Positions 26,156 to 34,596 of a DNA stretch of 64,000 nucleotides are shown one piece after another. The translations under genes were made by a program, and so were the position numbers. Source of the stretch: Cyclobacteriaceae bacterium (GTDB taxonomy: Bacteria > Bacteroidota > Bacteroidia > Cytophagales > Cyclobacteriaceae); NCBI GenBank assembly GCA_016787645.1, contig JAEUUF010000016.1:62001-126000 (forward strand), in the 5' to 3' direction. Within the stretch, counting starts at the first letter, position 1; each line of letters starts with the position of its first letter. Under the pieces are notes generated by a model. It had not been told where the DNA came from and did not search any database. It worked only from the letters and a program-made list of their open reading frames with translations.

Positions 26156-26185
26156 TAACTTCGGCTCCGTATCAATACGGACCGA
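26156..26185 (+). promoter_or_regulatory. hmgA promoter box overlapped by an inverted repeat
   Basis: TAACTTCG (26156-26163), one base off the -7 consensus, runs into a palindrome: TCCGTAT (26166-26172), CA, ATACGGA (26175-26181), extended by TCGG (26161-26164) pairing with CCGA (26182-26185). It lies across the expected transcription start, five bases before the hmgA ATG. It may be an operator or a 5' RNA hairpin. Confidence 0.5.
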
Positions 26186-26190
26186 CTATC

Positions 26191-27381
26191 ATGTTTTATC
26201 ATCACCTCGGATCGATTCCCCCCAAGCGGCATACCCAGTTTAAACAGCCGGATGGGACATTGTATAAAGAAGAAGTCGTCAGTTCGGAGGGATTTTCCGG
26301 GATCTACTCAATCCTGTACCACATCCATCCGCCAACGCGGATCAAGTCGCTTGGCGCACCGGTACCCTTCGGCCCGAAAATTCTTGAGAACTATGGCCTT
26401 CGGCAAACTCACCTGAATACTTCGAAGGTCGGCGTAACCGGCGAGGATTACCTCTCGGCGCGCAAAGTCCTGCTAATGAACGCGGACTGCTCGATGGCCA
26501 TCTGTTCGCCGAAAAAGCGGACCATGGACTATTTCTATAAGAACGCGGAAGGCGATGAAGTGGTGTTTGTTCACGATGGCAGCGGCAAACTAATCACCCA
26601 GTTTGGCGTAGTGGAATTCCGCCAGGGAGATTATGTAGTTATCCCTCGGACCGTGATCTATAAAATGGAATTCAATGAGGGCCCATTGAGACTACTCGTC
26701 ATCGAAAGCGCCTCTCCGGTTGAGACGGTAAAGCGGTATCGCAATCGCCTCGGACAGTTGTTGGAACATTCACCCTATTGCGAACGCGACATCCGTCCTC
26801 CGCAGCAATTGGTGACGGACACTTCCCGGGGCGAGTTTCTCGTCAAGATCAAGAAGCAGGGATATCTTCATCAATATGTTTACGACTACAGCCCTCTTGA
26901 TATCATAGGATGGGACGGCTTCCTGTGGCCCTATGCGTTTTCTATTCATGAATTTGAGCCCATCACCGGGCGCGTGCACCAGCCGCCACCCGTACATCAG
27001 ACCTTCGAAGCGCACAACTTTGTCATTTGTTCGTTTGTGCCCCGGCTGTTTGACTATCACCCGCTCGCCATCCCTGCGCCGTACAACCACAGCAACATCG
27101 ACAGCGATGAAGTGTTGTATTATGCCGAGGGAAATTTCATGAGTCGTCGTGGCATTGAACGTGGCTCGTTCACCTTGCACCCCGGCGGGCTCCCGCATGG
27201 TCCCCACCCGGGCACAGTGGAAAAGAGCATTGGCGCCAAAGAGACCCAAGAACTCGCCGTCATGCTCGACACCTTCCGTCCGTTGTTTCTCACGACGGAT
27301 GCGAAAGAATTCATTGATGCCAACTACCCCATGAGCTGGACCGATCACCAGGATGGTTTCAACGAGATCAATTCACCCTGA
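26191..27381 (+). CDS. hmgA: Homogentisate 1,2-dioxygenase
   Basis: A 396-residue cupin-fold dioxygenase that opens the homogentisate ring to maleylacetoacetate in tyrosine/phenylalanine breakdown. The sequence keeps the family blocks: FYHHLGSIPPKRHTQF, the GRVHQPPPVHQTFE iron-site region, and LHPGGLPHGPHPG with the metal His residues. Slightly shorter than the human enzyme but normal for Bacteroidota. No other gene of the pathway (hpd, maiA, fahA) is in this window. A small gene follows after two bases. Confidence 0.93.
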   Translation: MFYHHLGSIPPKRHTQFKQPDGTLYKEEVVSSEGFSGIYSILYHIHPPTRIKSLGAPVPFGPKILENYGLRQTHLNTSKVGVTGEDYLSARKVLLMNADCSMAICSPKKRTMDYFYKNAEGDEVVFVHDGSGKLITQFGVVEFRQGDYVVIPRTVIYKMEFNEGPLRLLVIESASPVETVKRYRNRLGQLLEHSPYCERDIRPPQQLVTDTSRGEFLVKIKKQGYLHQYVYDYSPLDIIGWDGFLWPYAFSIHEFEPITGRVHQPPPVHQTFEAHNFVICSFVPRLFDYHPLAIPAPYNHSNIDSDEVLYYAEGNFMSRRGIERGSFTLHPGGLPHGPHPGTVEKSIGAKETQELAVMLDTFRPLFLTTDAKEFIDANYPMSWTDHQDGFNEINSP

Positions 27382-27383
27382 CC

Positions 27384-27530
27384 ATGAAGAAAATCGCATT
27401 TAAGACCCTGGCTTTGCTGAATCGCGTGCTGCTTCCACGGATGAGTAAGCGAGACCTGACCAAACTGAAGAAGTGGGAGAAGGCGATTGTTGCGTGGCGG
27501 TATTGGGTGACCATCCACGCGATTGAGTAG
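27384..27530 (+). CDS. 48-residue conserved basic microprotein
   Basis: ATG 27384 to TAG 27530 encodes 48 residues beginning MKKIAFKTLALLNRVLLPR and ending AWRYWVTIHAIE. It is basic and probably helical. The LLNRVLLP and AWRYxVTxxA segments recur, as I recall, in a family of small Bacteroidota proteins sometimes mislabelled as SsrA-binding protein. The function is unknown. It begins two bases after the hmgA stop and ends just before a hairpin, so it probably is cotranscribed with hmgA. Confidence 0.65.
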   Translation: MKKIAFKTLALLNRVLLPRMSKRDLTKLKKWEKAIVAWRYWVTIHAIE

Positions 27531-27562
27531 TGGTTTAGGGTTGGTAAGTCCCCTCTAAACCA
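27531..27562. terminator. Hairpin between convergent transcripts
   Basis: TGGTTTAG (27531-27538) pairs perfectly with CTAAACCA (27555-27562), loop of 16 bases with possible further GGG/CCC pairing. It lies between the stop of the microprotein and the stop of the convergent transporter. No T tract on either side, so termination efficiency is uncertain. Confidence 0.45.
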
Positions 27563-27573
27563 ATGCCGTACAT

Positions 27574-28446
27574 TTAACCGACCTGGGCTTCCTTCCGCTT
27601 CAGGTTCACCAACATCCCGAAAACCGCAGCCGTAAAGAACATCAACACACCATACAGTGCGGGCGGCCAGGCCATGGTGGAGTTGTGCATCACATTAAGG
27701 GCAATGTAGATGGCCAACGTCCCGTTATGGAGGCCGATCTCCATACCGATGGCGATGGCCTGTTTCTTTTCCACACGGAAGAGCATGGGTAAGTAATATC
27801 CGACCGCCATACTGAGCACGTTGAAGGCAAGCACCGGCCCACCCAATCGTGGCAGAAATTTCACAATCCGGGAAAACTCATTGACAGAAATCATAATAAT
27901 GACCAACGCGAGAAAAAGAGCCGAGAGAATCTTTACCGGTTTTTCCATCCGTGCGGCAAATACCGGCAACCTGTTCTTGATGACCATGCCAAGTGTTACC
28001 GGAACAAGAACGATGGCGAACACTTCCATGACTTTCTTGAATTGCATCGGGAGATATTCTCCTGAATCCATAAAGAAGTCAAGCGAGAGGTTGACGATGA
28101 AAGGCAGACTGAACAACGTAAGTAGACTGTTGACGGCGGTGAGCGTGATGTTCAGCGCGACATCGCCATTTGAGAGGTGACTGTAGAGGTTCGCGGTGGG
28201 GCCGCCGGGTGATGCCGAGAGCAGCATCAGCCCAACCGCCAGTTCGGGTGGCATGTTGAATGCCAGGGCCAGTATGAAACAAAGTGCGGGGAGCAGTATC
28301 ATCTGGCACACCAGGGCAATCGAAATAGCCCGCGGGTACTGCGCCACCCGGCGGAAGTCTTCCAGCGTAAGGGAAAGACCGAGCCCGAGCATGATGACCC
28401 CCAGGGCCATGGGCATAATGACGGTGGTAAGAATGGAGGCCTGCAT
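27574..28446 (-). CDS. Bile acid:sodium symporter (BASS) family transporter
   Basis: A 290-residue membrane protein with about nine to ten transmembrane helices. Family marks: MALGVIMLGLGLSLTLEDF at the N-terminus, LMLLSASPGGPTANLYSHLS (helix break carrying sodium-site residues) and GMEIGLHNGTLAIYIAL. BASS proteins take up bile acids or small organic anions with sodium; in free-living bacteria the substrate is usually another organic acid such as pantoate, pyruvate or keto acids. Single gene. Confidence 0.88.
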   Translation of the reverse strand: MQASILTTVIMPMALGVIMLGLGLSLTLEDFRRVAQYPRAISIALVCQMILLPALCFILALAFNMPPELAVGLMLLSASPGGPTANLYSHLSNGDVALNITLTAVNSLLTLFSLPFIVNLSLDFFMDSGEYLPMQFKKVMEVFAIVLVPVTLGMVIKNRLPVFAARMEKPVKILSALFLALVIIMISVNEFSRIVKFLPRLGGPVLAFNVLSMAVGYYLPMLFRVEKKQAIAIGMEIGLHNGTLAIYIALNVMHNSTMAWPPALYGVLMFFTAAVFGMLVNLKRKEAQVG

Positions 28447-28505
28447 GATGAGGGTTTTGCGCGCTCAGGAAACAGTCACAAGATATGTATTTCTCAATAC
28501 CGTGA

Positions 28506-29087
28506 TTACCGTTCGCCGTGAACCCAGCGTTCAATTACGGGAGCGAAGTGCTTGTACTCCAGTTGATGCACTTTCCCGGCGATGGTTTGAGGCGTATCGT
28601 TGGGATATACCGGGCAGGAATCCTGGAAGATGATCCGGCCTTCGTCGAAGTGTTCGTTGACCAGGTGAATGGTAATCCCCGTTTCTTTATCACCAGCAGT
28701 TTTAACGGCTTCGTGAACACGATCGCCATACATGCCTTTACCGCCATGACGGGGAAGCAGCGCAGGATGAATGTTGAGGATGCGGTCGGGGAAAGCGTTG
28801 ATCAGCGCTGTTGGAACCAGCCAAAGGAAGCCCGCGAGTACCAGGTGCGTTATGTTTTCGTCACGAAGCCAACCAAGGACATCCGCTCCGCGAAATTGTT
28901 CGCGGGTAAAAACGCGCGCAGGCACATTGAATTTCCTCGCTCGCTGAAGGACAAATGCATCCGGGTTGTTGGTGAGCACCATGGCTACCTGGATGTCCGG
29001 GTGATGTTGAAAATACTGCATGATGGCTTCCGCATTGGTGCCGTTGCCGGAAGCCAGCAGGGCAAGTCGGGCAGGTTGAGTGTTCAC
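28506..29087 (-). CDS. purN: Phosphoribosylglycinamide formyltransferase
   Basis: A 193-residue GART domain enzyme that adds the formyl group from 10-formyl-THF to GAR in purine synthesis. Motifs: LLASGNGTNAEAI (phosphate loop), ILNIHPALLPRHGGKGMYGDRVHEA (catalytic Asn/His and substrate loop), and DKETGITIHLVNEHFDEGRII with the catalytic Asp region. The start is taken as GTG 29087, because the longer open frame runs into the UbiA gene. It is 14 bases after ubiA. Confidence 0.9.
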   Translation of the reverse strand: MNTQPARLALLASGNGTNAEAIMQYFQHHPDIQVAMVLTNNPDAFVLQRARKFNVPARVFTREQFRGADVLGWLRDENITHLVLAGFLWLVPTALINAFPDRILNIHPALLPRHGGKGMYGDRVHEAVKTAGDKETGITIHLVNEHFDEGRIIFQDSCPVYPNDTPQTIAGKVHQLEYKHFAPVIERWVHGER

Positions 29088-29101
29088 GGCTTCAAGATAG
29101 G

Positions 29102-29935
29102 CTAAAGGAAGGCCATACTGAAAATGCCCGCGAGCATGATCAGTTTGCTGAACTGACTCAGGAGATGGTAGTCCTTCCGCGTGTCGGCCCGGATCAGCCA
29201 GGCCACGAGCACGCCCATGGGCATAAGCAGAAAACCGGTAAAGAACCAGACCGGCATGGGGGTCACTTGCCAATGGATAACGATCACTACAATGCTGAAG
29301 AGCGCGATGAGCAGGTAGATGAATAATTTGGTGTTCCGCAGTCCCCAGACGATGGGAAGGGTCCGGCATCCGAACGTGTCATCGCCTTTCAGGTCTTCCA
29401 TGTCCTTGATGATTTCCCGAATGAGCGTCATGAAGAAGGCAAACAGGGCGTAGACTACAACAAGGGTGAGCAAAGGAGTAAAGAGAAGATTGACCACCAG
29501 GATCGACATTCCGGTAAGCAGCGCCACGGCAAAGTTTCCAACGAAGGGCATTCGTTTCAAGGCGTTGGAATACAGCCACAGGAGGAAGGCAGAAGTGAAA
29601 TTCACCACGCCGATGGGCCAGGAAAGGATGAATCCAAGCGCTGTGCCGGCCATCGAGTTCAGGCTGTGGAAGAGCAGCACGCTTCTCCGTGATAGAGTCT
29701 TTCCCACCACCACCCGCTCTGGCTTGTTGATGAGATCGATCTTGACGTCATAGTAGTCATTGATGGCATAACCGCCGGCGGCGATTAGAATGGTGGACAC
29801 CGCGAGAATAAGGAGTCGTGGGTCGGTGACGAGATCCCTGGAAATAAGCAGCCCTGCTGTACAGTACTGTGCCAGCCCGATGATCAGGAGGTTCCAGAGC
29901 CGGGTGAGCCGGACAAGGGCCTGCAGAGGTATCAT
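29102..29935 (-). CDS. UbiA-family prenyltransferase
   Basis: A 277-residue polytopic protein with about eight to nine helices. Both Asp-rich magnesium/diphosphate motifs are present: NDYYDVKIDLIN (about residue 60) and REIIKDMEDLKGDD (about residue 173). The family transfers isoprenyl chains to aromatic or glycerol-phosphate acceptors; Bacteroidota members close to this one are often called geranylgeranylglycerol-phosphate geranylgeranyltransferase-like, but the acceptor cannot be read from sequence. It may be cotranscribed with the downstream purN-like gene. Confidence 0.85.
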   Translation of the reverse strand: MIPLQALVRLTRLWNLLIIGLAQYCTAGLLISRDLVTDPRLLILAVSTILIAAGGYAINDYYDVKIDLINKPERVVVGKTLSRRSVLLFHSLNSMAGTALGFILSWPIGVVNFTSAFLLWLYSNALKRMPFVGNFAVALLTGMSILVVNLLFTPLLTLVVVYALFAFFMTLIREIIKDMEDLKGDDTFGCRTLPIVWGLRNTKLFIYLLIALFSIVVIVIHWQVTPMPVWFFTGFLLMPMGVLVAWLIRADTRKDYHLLSQFSKLIMLAGIFSMAFL

Positions 29936-29979
29936 GAGGAGATAAAGGTACGCAAGCCGGCTCGAATCAAAGGGGAGAA

Positions 29980-32457
29980 TCAGGGTTTCTCTTCCCAGTC
30001 GAAGTAGTCGTCTTTTTTCAGCTCCAGGTCCTTCTTCTTTTTCATCCCTTTAAGCCGGAAGGCCTCCTTCAACTCCTGTACCTCCTTCTTGATGTCGCTG
30101 GCGATCTTCTTTCGCACGGCGGCCTGGTCGTAGAGCACTTTGTAGTTGTCCGTGGTGCCGATGACTTTCAAATAGATTTTTGACCTCCCTTGCAAGTCCT
30201 CTTCGATGGCCCCGAACGCTTCATCGGGATCGACCTTCTTCTTGTTGCGCAACGGCGCGATGACGCGGTAGTCGATCTGCTGGTCAAAGGTGTGGGTGCC
30301 GCTGAGAACCAGCGACGTTACGTTGCTCCGGATTTCCATCTGGGGAATGTAAACCGTCTTTTTTTCAATGTGAATGTCGTTTTTGAGATCAGCGAACTTC
30401 AGTCGGTTGAGTCCTTCATCATCCAGGTATTTGTTGAGGGCATTGAGGGGTTCGAAATTATTCAGTTCCCCTTGACGGATGGTGGCGCTCGCATCGGCGA
30501 CGAGGGTTTCCGGGAAGATGCGGAGCGCCCCATTGAGGGTGGCCTCCAGGCTGATGGTGGCATCTGCCTGACCCTTCAGGTGTTTGTATTGAATGAATTG
30601 TTGCTGAAAATTTTCGAAGACATAAAACAGCGAGTCGATGTAGATCCCCTTCAGTTCGGCCGACGTGATGAGATCGATCGCTTTCGGGTTCCGGGCGTCG
30701 ACGATCCCGGACAGGTGTAACGCCCCACCCATGGCGTTGAGGTCAATGCTTCTCGACACGGCAACCTGTCCTTTGACCAGCAGGTCTCCTTTGACCTTAC
30801 GGGCATGGAATTTCTTGAAGGTGAGCGAATCCACAACGCAATTGAAATTCAGGTTCAGGGTGGGCGAGATTGAGAAAACGTAAGGTCCGCTGCCGGACGT
30901 GCTGAATCCTACCTCGAAGAGCCGATCCACATCCAGGAAATGGGAGGAAAGATCCGCCTCGACACCGATCGGCTGATTGTCGAAAATAGCATAGGTGACG
31001 ATGTTCTTGAAGAACCCGTTGAGGCGGAAGTCGCTTCGTTCGAAGGAGCCCGTGAGGTCGCTCATCGCGAGATCGTTGTTGTTGAACTGCAGGGTGCCGC
31101 GCAGGTTGGTGAACCGAAGTTTTCGTTGGCCCGCGGTGAAGTGAAGGCTGTCCAGTTCTACGGTCCCTTCCGTCTTCACTTGCTGGGCCGTGGTCTTGTT
31201 CTTCAGCAAGGCAATACGGCCGGCCAGGGATACGTGGGCTTTCAGCGATCCGGAAACATCGGTGACGCCTTCGACGGGATAGAAACGGAGCACATCAGCG
31301 GCCCGCGGCTCGCCATCCACGTCAAGGGCGACGTATGGGTCATTAAAGTTGATCATGCTGAAATTGCCCTTGAGGGGTCGACCGTTGAGGGTGGCGGAAA
31401 TGTTTTGCAGCGACACTTCGGCGCCACTGAAGTTGGAAAGGGAAGGCGTGCGAAATTTTCCTTCGAGGTTGACCTGTTCAAGTCGGGCAGTGTAGTCAGG
31501 GTGAGTGAGCGTAGCTTCCCGGAACCCGAAGGTGACGTCCAGGGCCGGGCTGCGTTTTCGTTTGATTTCTCCCTTCAGCCGGGCATCGAAGTACACTTCG
31601 CCCTGGCTGGCATAGCGAGCAAACCGCCGGGAGGTGGAGGAAGGAAGCAGGGCCAGGAGCGTTTGTAGATCCGTTTCTTTGCCGGCGACGACAAGATCAA
31701 TGAGGTTCTTATCCTTGAACCCGTAATTGCCGCTTACTTCAAACCGGTGCTTGCCGACGGCGAGGGTGCTCGGCTGAACGACGAGTTGCTTGGACGAATC
31801 ATTGTAATCTAGGGAGGCGGCCACGTCGAAGGTTTTTTGTTCGAGGAACCGGGCCTCGCCGAAGCCGAGTTGCACGACGGTGAGATCGCCGCGTGCGGTG
31901 ATCTGGTAGGCATTGCCGCGTGCGAGGATAGTGGCGTCCAGGGTCTCACTGGAGAACGCGTGGTGTTGCGTCACCGACAGGTCAACGTAGGTCACCGCGG
32001 AGGCCTTCAGGTGAACATTCTCGAGATCAAACGCCACCGTGCCTCCGCCTTTGCCCCCTGATTTGACGATGGCGTAGTTCGTTTTCCCTTCCTTGTTGAT
32101 GCGCAGGTTGGTTTCACTGTCAGTCACCGTGAGCCCCTGGACGATGTAACTGCCCTGGTAGACATCCCAGGGGTTGAGGGAAAACGAAACCGTTTTGGCG
32201 GTCAGCAAAGGGTACTGGCCGGGGTGGCTGTCCTCCACATACACGTCCGAGAAGACGATGGACAGCCGGGGAAAGTCGTCAAGGACGGTGACCTTGATCT
32301 GGCCGATCTTGACCGGCGTGCCGAGGCTTTTGTTGGCTTCCCGGATGAATTGCTGGATAATCCGGTCCTTGAAGAGGAAAAGGGAGGCGACGGTGGCGCT
32401 GACGAGCACCAGCAGGACCGCCAGGAAGACGAGGAAGATTTTCTTTACGCGTTTCAA
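29980..32457 (-). CDS. AsmA-like inner-membrane protein
   Basis: An 825-residue protein: N-terminal TM at about 8-28 followed by a long beta-rich periplasmic domain, with AsmA-type N-terminal features (FLFKDRIIQQFIREANKSLGTPVKIG and DFPRLSIVFSDVYVED) and an AsmA C-terminal region (RQGELNNFEPLNALNKYLDDEG to YRVIAPLRNKKK). AsmA/TamB-like proteins form bridge-like lipid conduits between membranes. A charged tail with many Lys/Asp ends the protein. The start is TTG 32457 (MKRVKKIFLVFLAVLL); no ATG gives the signal anchor. Confidence 0.85.
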   Translation of the reverse strand: MKRVKKIFLVFLAVLLVLVSATVASLFLFKDRIIQQFIREANKSLGTPVKIGQIKVTVLDDFPRLSIVFSDVYVEDSHPGQYPLLTAKTVSFSLNPWDVYQGSYIVQGLTVTDSETNLRINKEGKTNYAIVKSGGKGGGTVAFDLENVHLKASAVTYVDLSVTQHHAFSSETLDATILARGNAYQITARGDLTVVQLGFGEARFLEQKTFDVAASLDYNDSSKQLVVQPSTLAVGKHRFEVSGNYGFKDKNLIDLVVAGKETDLQTLLALLPSSTSRRFARYASQGEVYFDARLKGEIKRKRSPALDVTFGFREATLTHPDYTARLEQVNLEGKFRTPSLSNFSGAEVSLQNISATLNGRPLKGNFSMINFNDPYVALDVDGEPRAADVLRFYPVEGVTDVSGSLKAHVSLAGRIALLKNKTTAQQVKTEGTVELDSLHFTAGQRKLRFTNLRGTLQFNNNDLAMSDLTGSFERSDFRLNGFFKNIVTYAIFDNQPIGVEADLSSHFLDVDRLFEVGFSTSGSGPYVFSISPTLNLNFNCVVDSLTFKKFHARKVKGDLLVKGQVAVSRSIDLNAMGGALHLSGIVDARNPKAIDLITSAELKGIYIDSLFYVFENFQQQFIQYKHLKGQADATISLEATLNGALRIFPETLVADASATIRQGELNNFEPLNALNKYLDDEGLNRLKFADLKNDIHIEKKTVYIPQMEIRSNVTSLVLSGTHTFDQQIDYRVIAPLRNKKKVDPDEAFGAIEEDLQGRSKIYLKVIGTTDNYKVLYDQAAVRKKIASDIKKEVQELKEAFRLKGMKKKKDLELKKDDYFDWEEKP

Positions 32458-32471
32458 CGGACTGGATAACG

Positions 32472-32479
32472 CAAAAATA
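32472..32479 (-). promoter_or_regulatory. -7 box TATTTTTG upstream of the AsmA-like gene
   Basis: Exact TAnnTTTG on the minus strand, 14 bases before the TTG start, which supports that unusual start codon. Confidence 0.45.
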
Positions 32480-32561
32480 CGGCCTAAATTTTAGGGGCGG
32501 TAGTGGGAGGGAAAATAGGATGGGGAAGGAGAAAGTGGGAGATAGGAGTAAGACATAAATG

Positions 32562-32590
32562 AAAAAAGGCAGTCACTTTCGCAACTGCCT
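32562..32590 (-). terminator. Intrinsic terminator of tRNA-Val(UAC)
   Basis: AGGCAGT (32567-32573) pairs with ACTGCCT (32584-32590), 10-base loop, followed on the minus strand by a T tract (complement of the A run ending at 32567). It is 12 bases downstream of the tRNA 3' end. Confidence 0.85.
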
Positions 32591-32601
32591 GATTTTTCGT
32601 G

Positions 32602-32676
32602 TGGGAGCTGAGGGGTTCGAACCCCCGACCCTCTGCTTGTAAGGCAGATGCTCTGAACCAGCTGAGCTAAGCTCCC
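32602..32676 (-). tRNA. tRNA-Val (anticodon UAC)
   Basis: A 75-nt cloverleaf: acceptor arms GGGAGCT/AGCTCCC, D arm GCTCAGCTGGTTCAGAGC, anticodon stem CTGCC/GGCAG with loop TTACAAG-type and anticodon TAC (complement of 32639-32641), T arm GGGGG-TTCGAAC-CCCTC, discriminator A. CCA is not encoded. It reads GUA and related valine codons. Confidence 0.96.
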
Positions 32677-32689
32677 TTTTTAAGGAGTG

Positions 32690-32720
32690 CAAATGTAACA
32701 GAGAAATTCTTTCGGGCAAA
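32690..32720 (-). promoter_or_regulatory. tRNA-Val(UAC) promoter (TTTG-N19-TACATTTG)
   Basis: On the minus strand TTTG (complement of 32717-32720) is followed after 19 bp by TACATTTG (complement of 32690-32697), 13 bases before the mature tRNA 5' end. It is one of the clearest promoters here. Its -33 element overlaps the T tract of the upstream terminator. Confidence 0.8.
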
Positions 32721-32742
32721 AAGCAGGGGCAGGTGACCCCTG
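32717..32742 (-). terminator. Intrinsic terminator of the DUF5777 operon
   Basis: CAGGGG (32724-32729) pairs with CCCCTG (32737-32742), 7-base loop, followed on the minus strand by CTTTTTG. It ends the operon whose last gene stops at 32776. Confidence 0.75.
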
Positions 32743-32775
32743 AGATTGGTTCAAATGCCTTGTTACAACCCGCTT

Positions 32776-33660
32776 TCAGCCTTTTTTCCGGGGATCGCTG
32801 AGGGTAAATACCCTTGAAATGTGGAACCCAAAATGAATGTCGCCCTTGAAGAAATCGCCAGTGGTCTGTGTAATGAAGGCCCGCTCGTTGATACCCGTGG
32901 AATTGGTGAAGTAGAGCTGGAAGACGTGCCCGCCGGTCTCAATGTCAAAACCAAGGGCCAGGGAATTGGTGGTACCCGCGTATTGCGTATCCGGGATCTG
33001 GTAATAGTATTCGGCATTCATGCTGATGCGCTTCGAGAGTTTAAGCCGACCGCCTACACCCATCGCATATACATTGTTATTCATGTTGGGGGCCGGAGCC
33101 AGGTTGTAGTGAACCACCGAGGGCATCAACTGCAGTGAAAATGATTCCGTGAACTTTCTTGCGATGAGGCCTTGGAAAGCAAATGACATCCGCGAAGAAA
33201 AGTAATTCACACGGGTAGGGTCATCGTAGGGACCAGTCTTCACCATCGCTGAACTGAAGGCGGTAATTGTAACTGGCGCTCCATTGGTAGCCTGGCGCAC
33301 CAGTTTGAACTTGGCAAAACCATCCACCTCTTTCTGGTAGGAACTTCTCCCCACACCAACCATCAGGCGGTTGCTGATTCCATGCTCCAGGGCGAGTCGT
33401 GTGGTGGCCTGATCCAACCCGAAGAATTCATCGATACCTGTATTGATGTACCCGAACCGGTGTGAGATACGCACATCCAAAACTCCGGCTGCCAGTGTTT
33501 CGATGCTGTGGCCGTTGCTGAGTCGCGTGGCCTTGAAAGTGGCCGTAGCGTAGTCAGGCTTCTTGTCCTTTTCCAACTCGGCATCAAGCAGGTTGAGCAA
33601 GTCCTGGCCGTAGGCAGTGGAACTTGCCACGAGGAGGAGCAAGGAGAAGTAAACGCGCAT
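32776..33660 (-). CDS. DUF5777 family outer-membrane beta-barrel protein
   Basis: A 294-residue exported protein: signal peptide (MRVYFSLLLLVASSTAYGQ), then alternating hydrophobic strands with aromatic girdles and the recognisable family start LSNGHSIETLAAGVLDVRISHRFG and FFGLDQATTRLALEHGISNRL. DUF5777 proteins are restricted to Bacteroidota and are predicted barrels of unknown substrate. Last gene of an operon with YceI and haem c proteins. Confidence 0.85.
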   Translation of the reverse strand: MRVYFSLLLLVASSTAYGQDLLNLLDAELEKDKKPDYATATFKATRLSNGHSIETLAAGVLDVRISHRFGYINTGIDEFFGLDQATTRLALEHGISNRLMVGVGRSSYQKEVDGFAKFKLVRQATNGAPVTITAFSSAMVKTGPYDDPTRVNYFSSRMSFAFQGLIARKFTESFSLQLMPSVVHYNLAPAPNMNNNVYAMGVGGRLKLSKRISMNAEYYYQIPDTQYAGTTNSLALGFDIETGGHVFQLYFTNSTGINERAFITQTTGDFFKGDIHFGFHISRVFTLSDPRKKG

Positions 33661-33666
33661 GTTTAT

Positions 33667-34215
33667 TTATTTTGGCTGGTAACTGCACTCCACGGTCACG
33701 TCGATTACTTCCGCAATCTTTTCGGATACGACGCTGGGAACGGCAATATTGAAATCTTTGATCGTCAGCTTGAAAGCGGACTTCGAAGATAGTTTTCCTT
33801 GCTGAACGATCAATTCGCCGGTGGCCGATGTTTTTTTCGTGATCCCGTGGATCGTCAGGTCGCCCTCCACCTGGACGGGGTAGGTTCCGTCTTTCTTCAG
33901 GTCAATGGTGCCTGCATTCACAAATTTTCCATTGAAGGTGGCCTTGGGAAACTTCGTGGATTCCATGTAGTTCTCGTTGAAGTGTTCCTCCATGAGCGCC
34001 TTTTCGAAATGAAAACCTTTCACCAGAACCGCGAAAGCGATTTCTCCTTTCTTCAGGTCGATCACACTCAGTACCTCGTTGTTGACACCATCAATGTTTT
34101 CCATCGGGGTGCGGGAAAAGAAACTGATCTTTCCGTTGCGCGTCATGAACACGTCTTGTGAGAAAGAGGGAAATGCTGCAAGAAGCAGGAACAGAAGGCC
34201 ACTAAGCGTTTTCAT
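33667..34215 (-). CDS. YceI family periplasmic protein
   Basis: A 182-residue YceI-like lipocalin-shaped protein with a signal peptide (MKTLSGLLFLLLAAFPSFSQ). The family core is visible as FHFEKALMEEHFNENYMESTKFPKA, and the GDLTIHGITKK strand pair. Members bind polyisoprenoids or amides in the periplasm. The ATG at 34215 begins the signal peptide. It lies between a haem c lipoprotein gene and DUF5777 gene with 6-14 base gaps. Confidence 0.9.
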   Translation of the reverse strand: MKTLSGLLFLLLAAFPSFSQDVFMTRNGKISFFSRTPMENIDGVNNEVLSVIDLKKGEIAFAVLVKGFHFEKALMEEHFNENYMESTKFPKATFNGKFVNAGTIDLKKDGTYPVQVEGDLTIHGITKKTSATGELIVQQGKLSSKSAFKLTIKDFNIAVPSVVSEKIAEVIDVTVECSYQPK

Positions 34216-34228
34216 AAGGGTTCGAGTT

Positions 34229-34591
34229 TTAGTTGTTCGGGGCACCAGCGGTAACCCAGGCCTGAATCTTACTGATGTTACAGGAGGAAAGTTTGTTGCC
34301 GTTTTTGGGCATGGGCGAAACGCCGGAGGCCCAGGTAATGGAGCCAATGAGTTTGCCGTTGTCAACGTACTTTTTGACTTCCGGGTAGGAGTCAAGCAGG
34401 ATGCCGCCCGACGCGAATGCACCGGAATGACAGGAGGTACAATATTGAGACATGATCGGGGTCACGTCAGCCTGGTAAGATGGCGCGGCTGGCGGAACGC
34501 AATTCGTCTCAGGATACAGGATAGCTTCCTTGTCGTTGTAGCAGGCAGCGATCAGCAGTGAACTGAATACGAGGAGGGCGCGGGTTTTCAT
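34229..34591 (-). CDS. Haem c-binding lipoprotein
   Basis: A 120-residue lipoprotein (lipobox LIAAC at about residue 14) with one haem c motif, CTSCH, and a probable distal Met ligand in GVSPMPKNGNKL. The domain is closely similar to the C-terminal domain of the next-upstream product, including the GSITWASGVSPMPKNG/GSITHAVGFSPMPKGG block, so the two genes arose by duplication. It probably carries electrons at the periplasmic face of the inner or outer membrane. Confidence 0.82.
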   Translation of the reverse strand: MKTRALLVFSSLLIAACYNDKEAILYPETNCVPPAAPSYQADVTPIMSQYCTSCHSGAFASGGILLDSYPEVKKYVDNGKLIGSITWASGVSPMPKNGNKLSSCNISKIQAWVTAGAPNN

Positions 34592-34596
34592 GCTGG

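Noticed and set aside
30940-31668. A 242-codon plus-strand frame within the AsmA-like gene
   Set aside because: Antisense to a well-supported long gene; Gly/Val/Glu-rich composition is typical of reversed beta-rich coding sequence.
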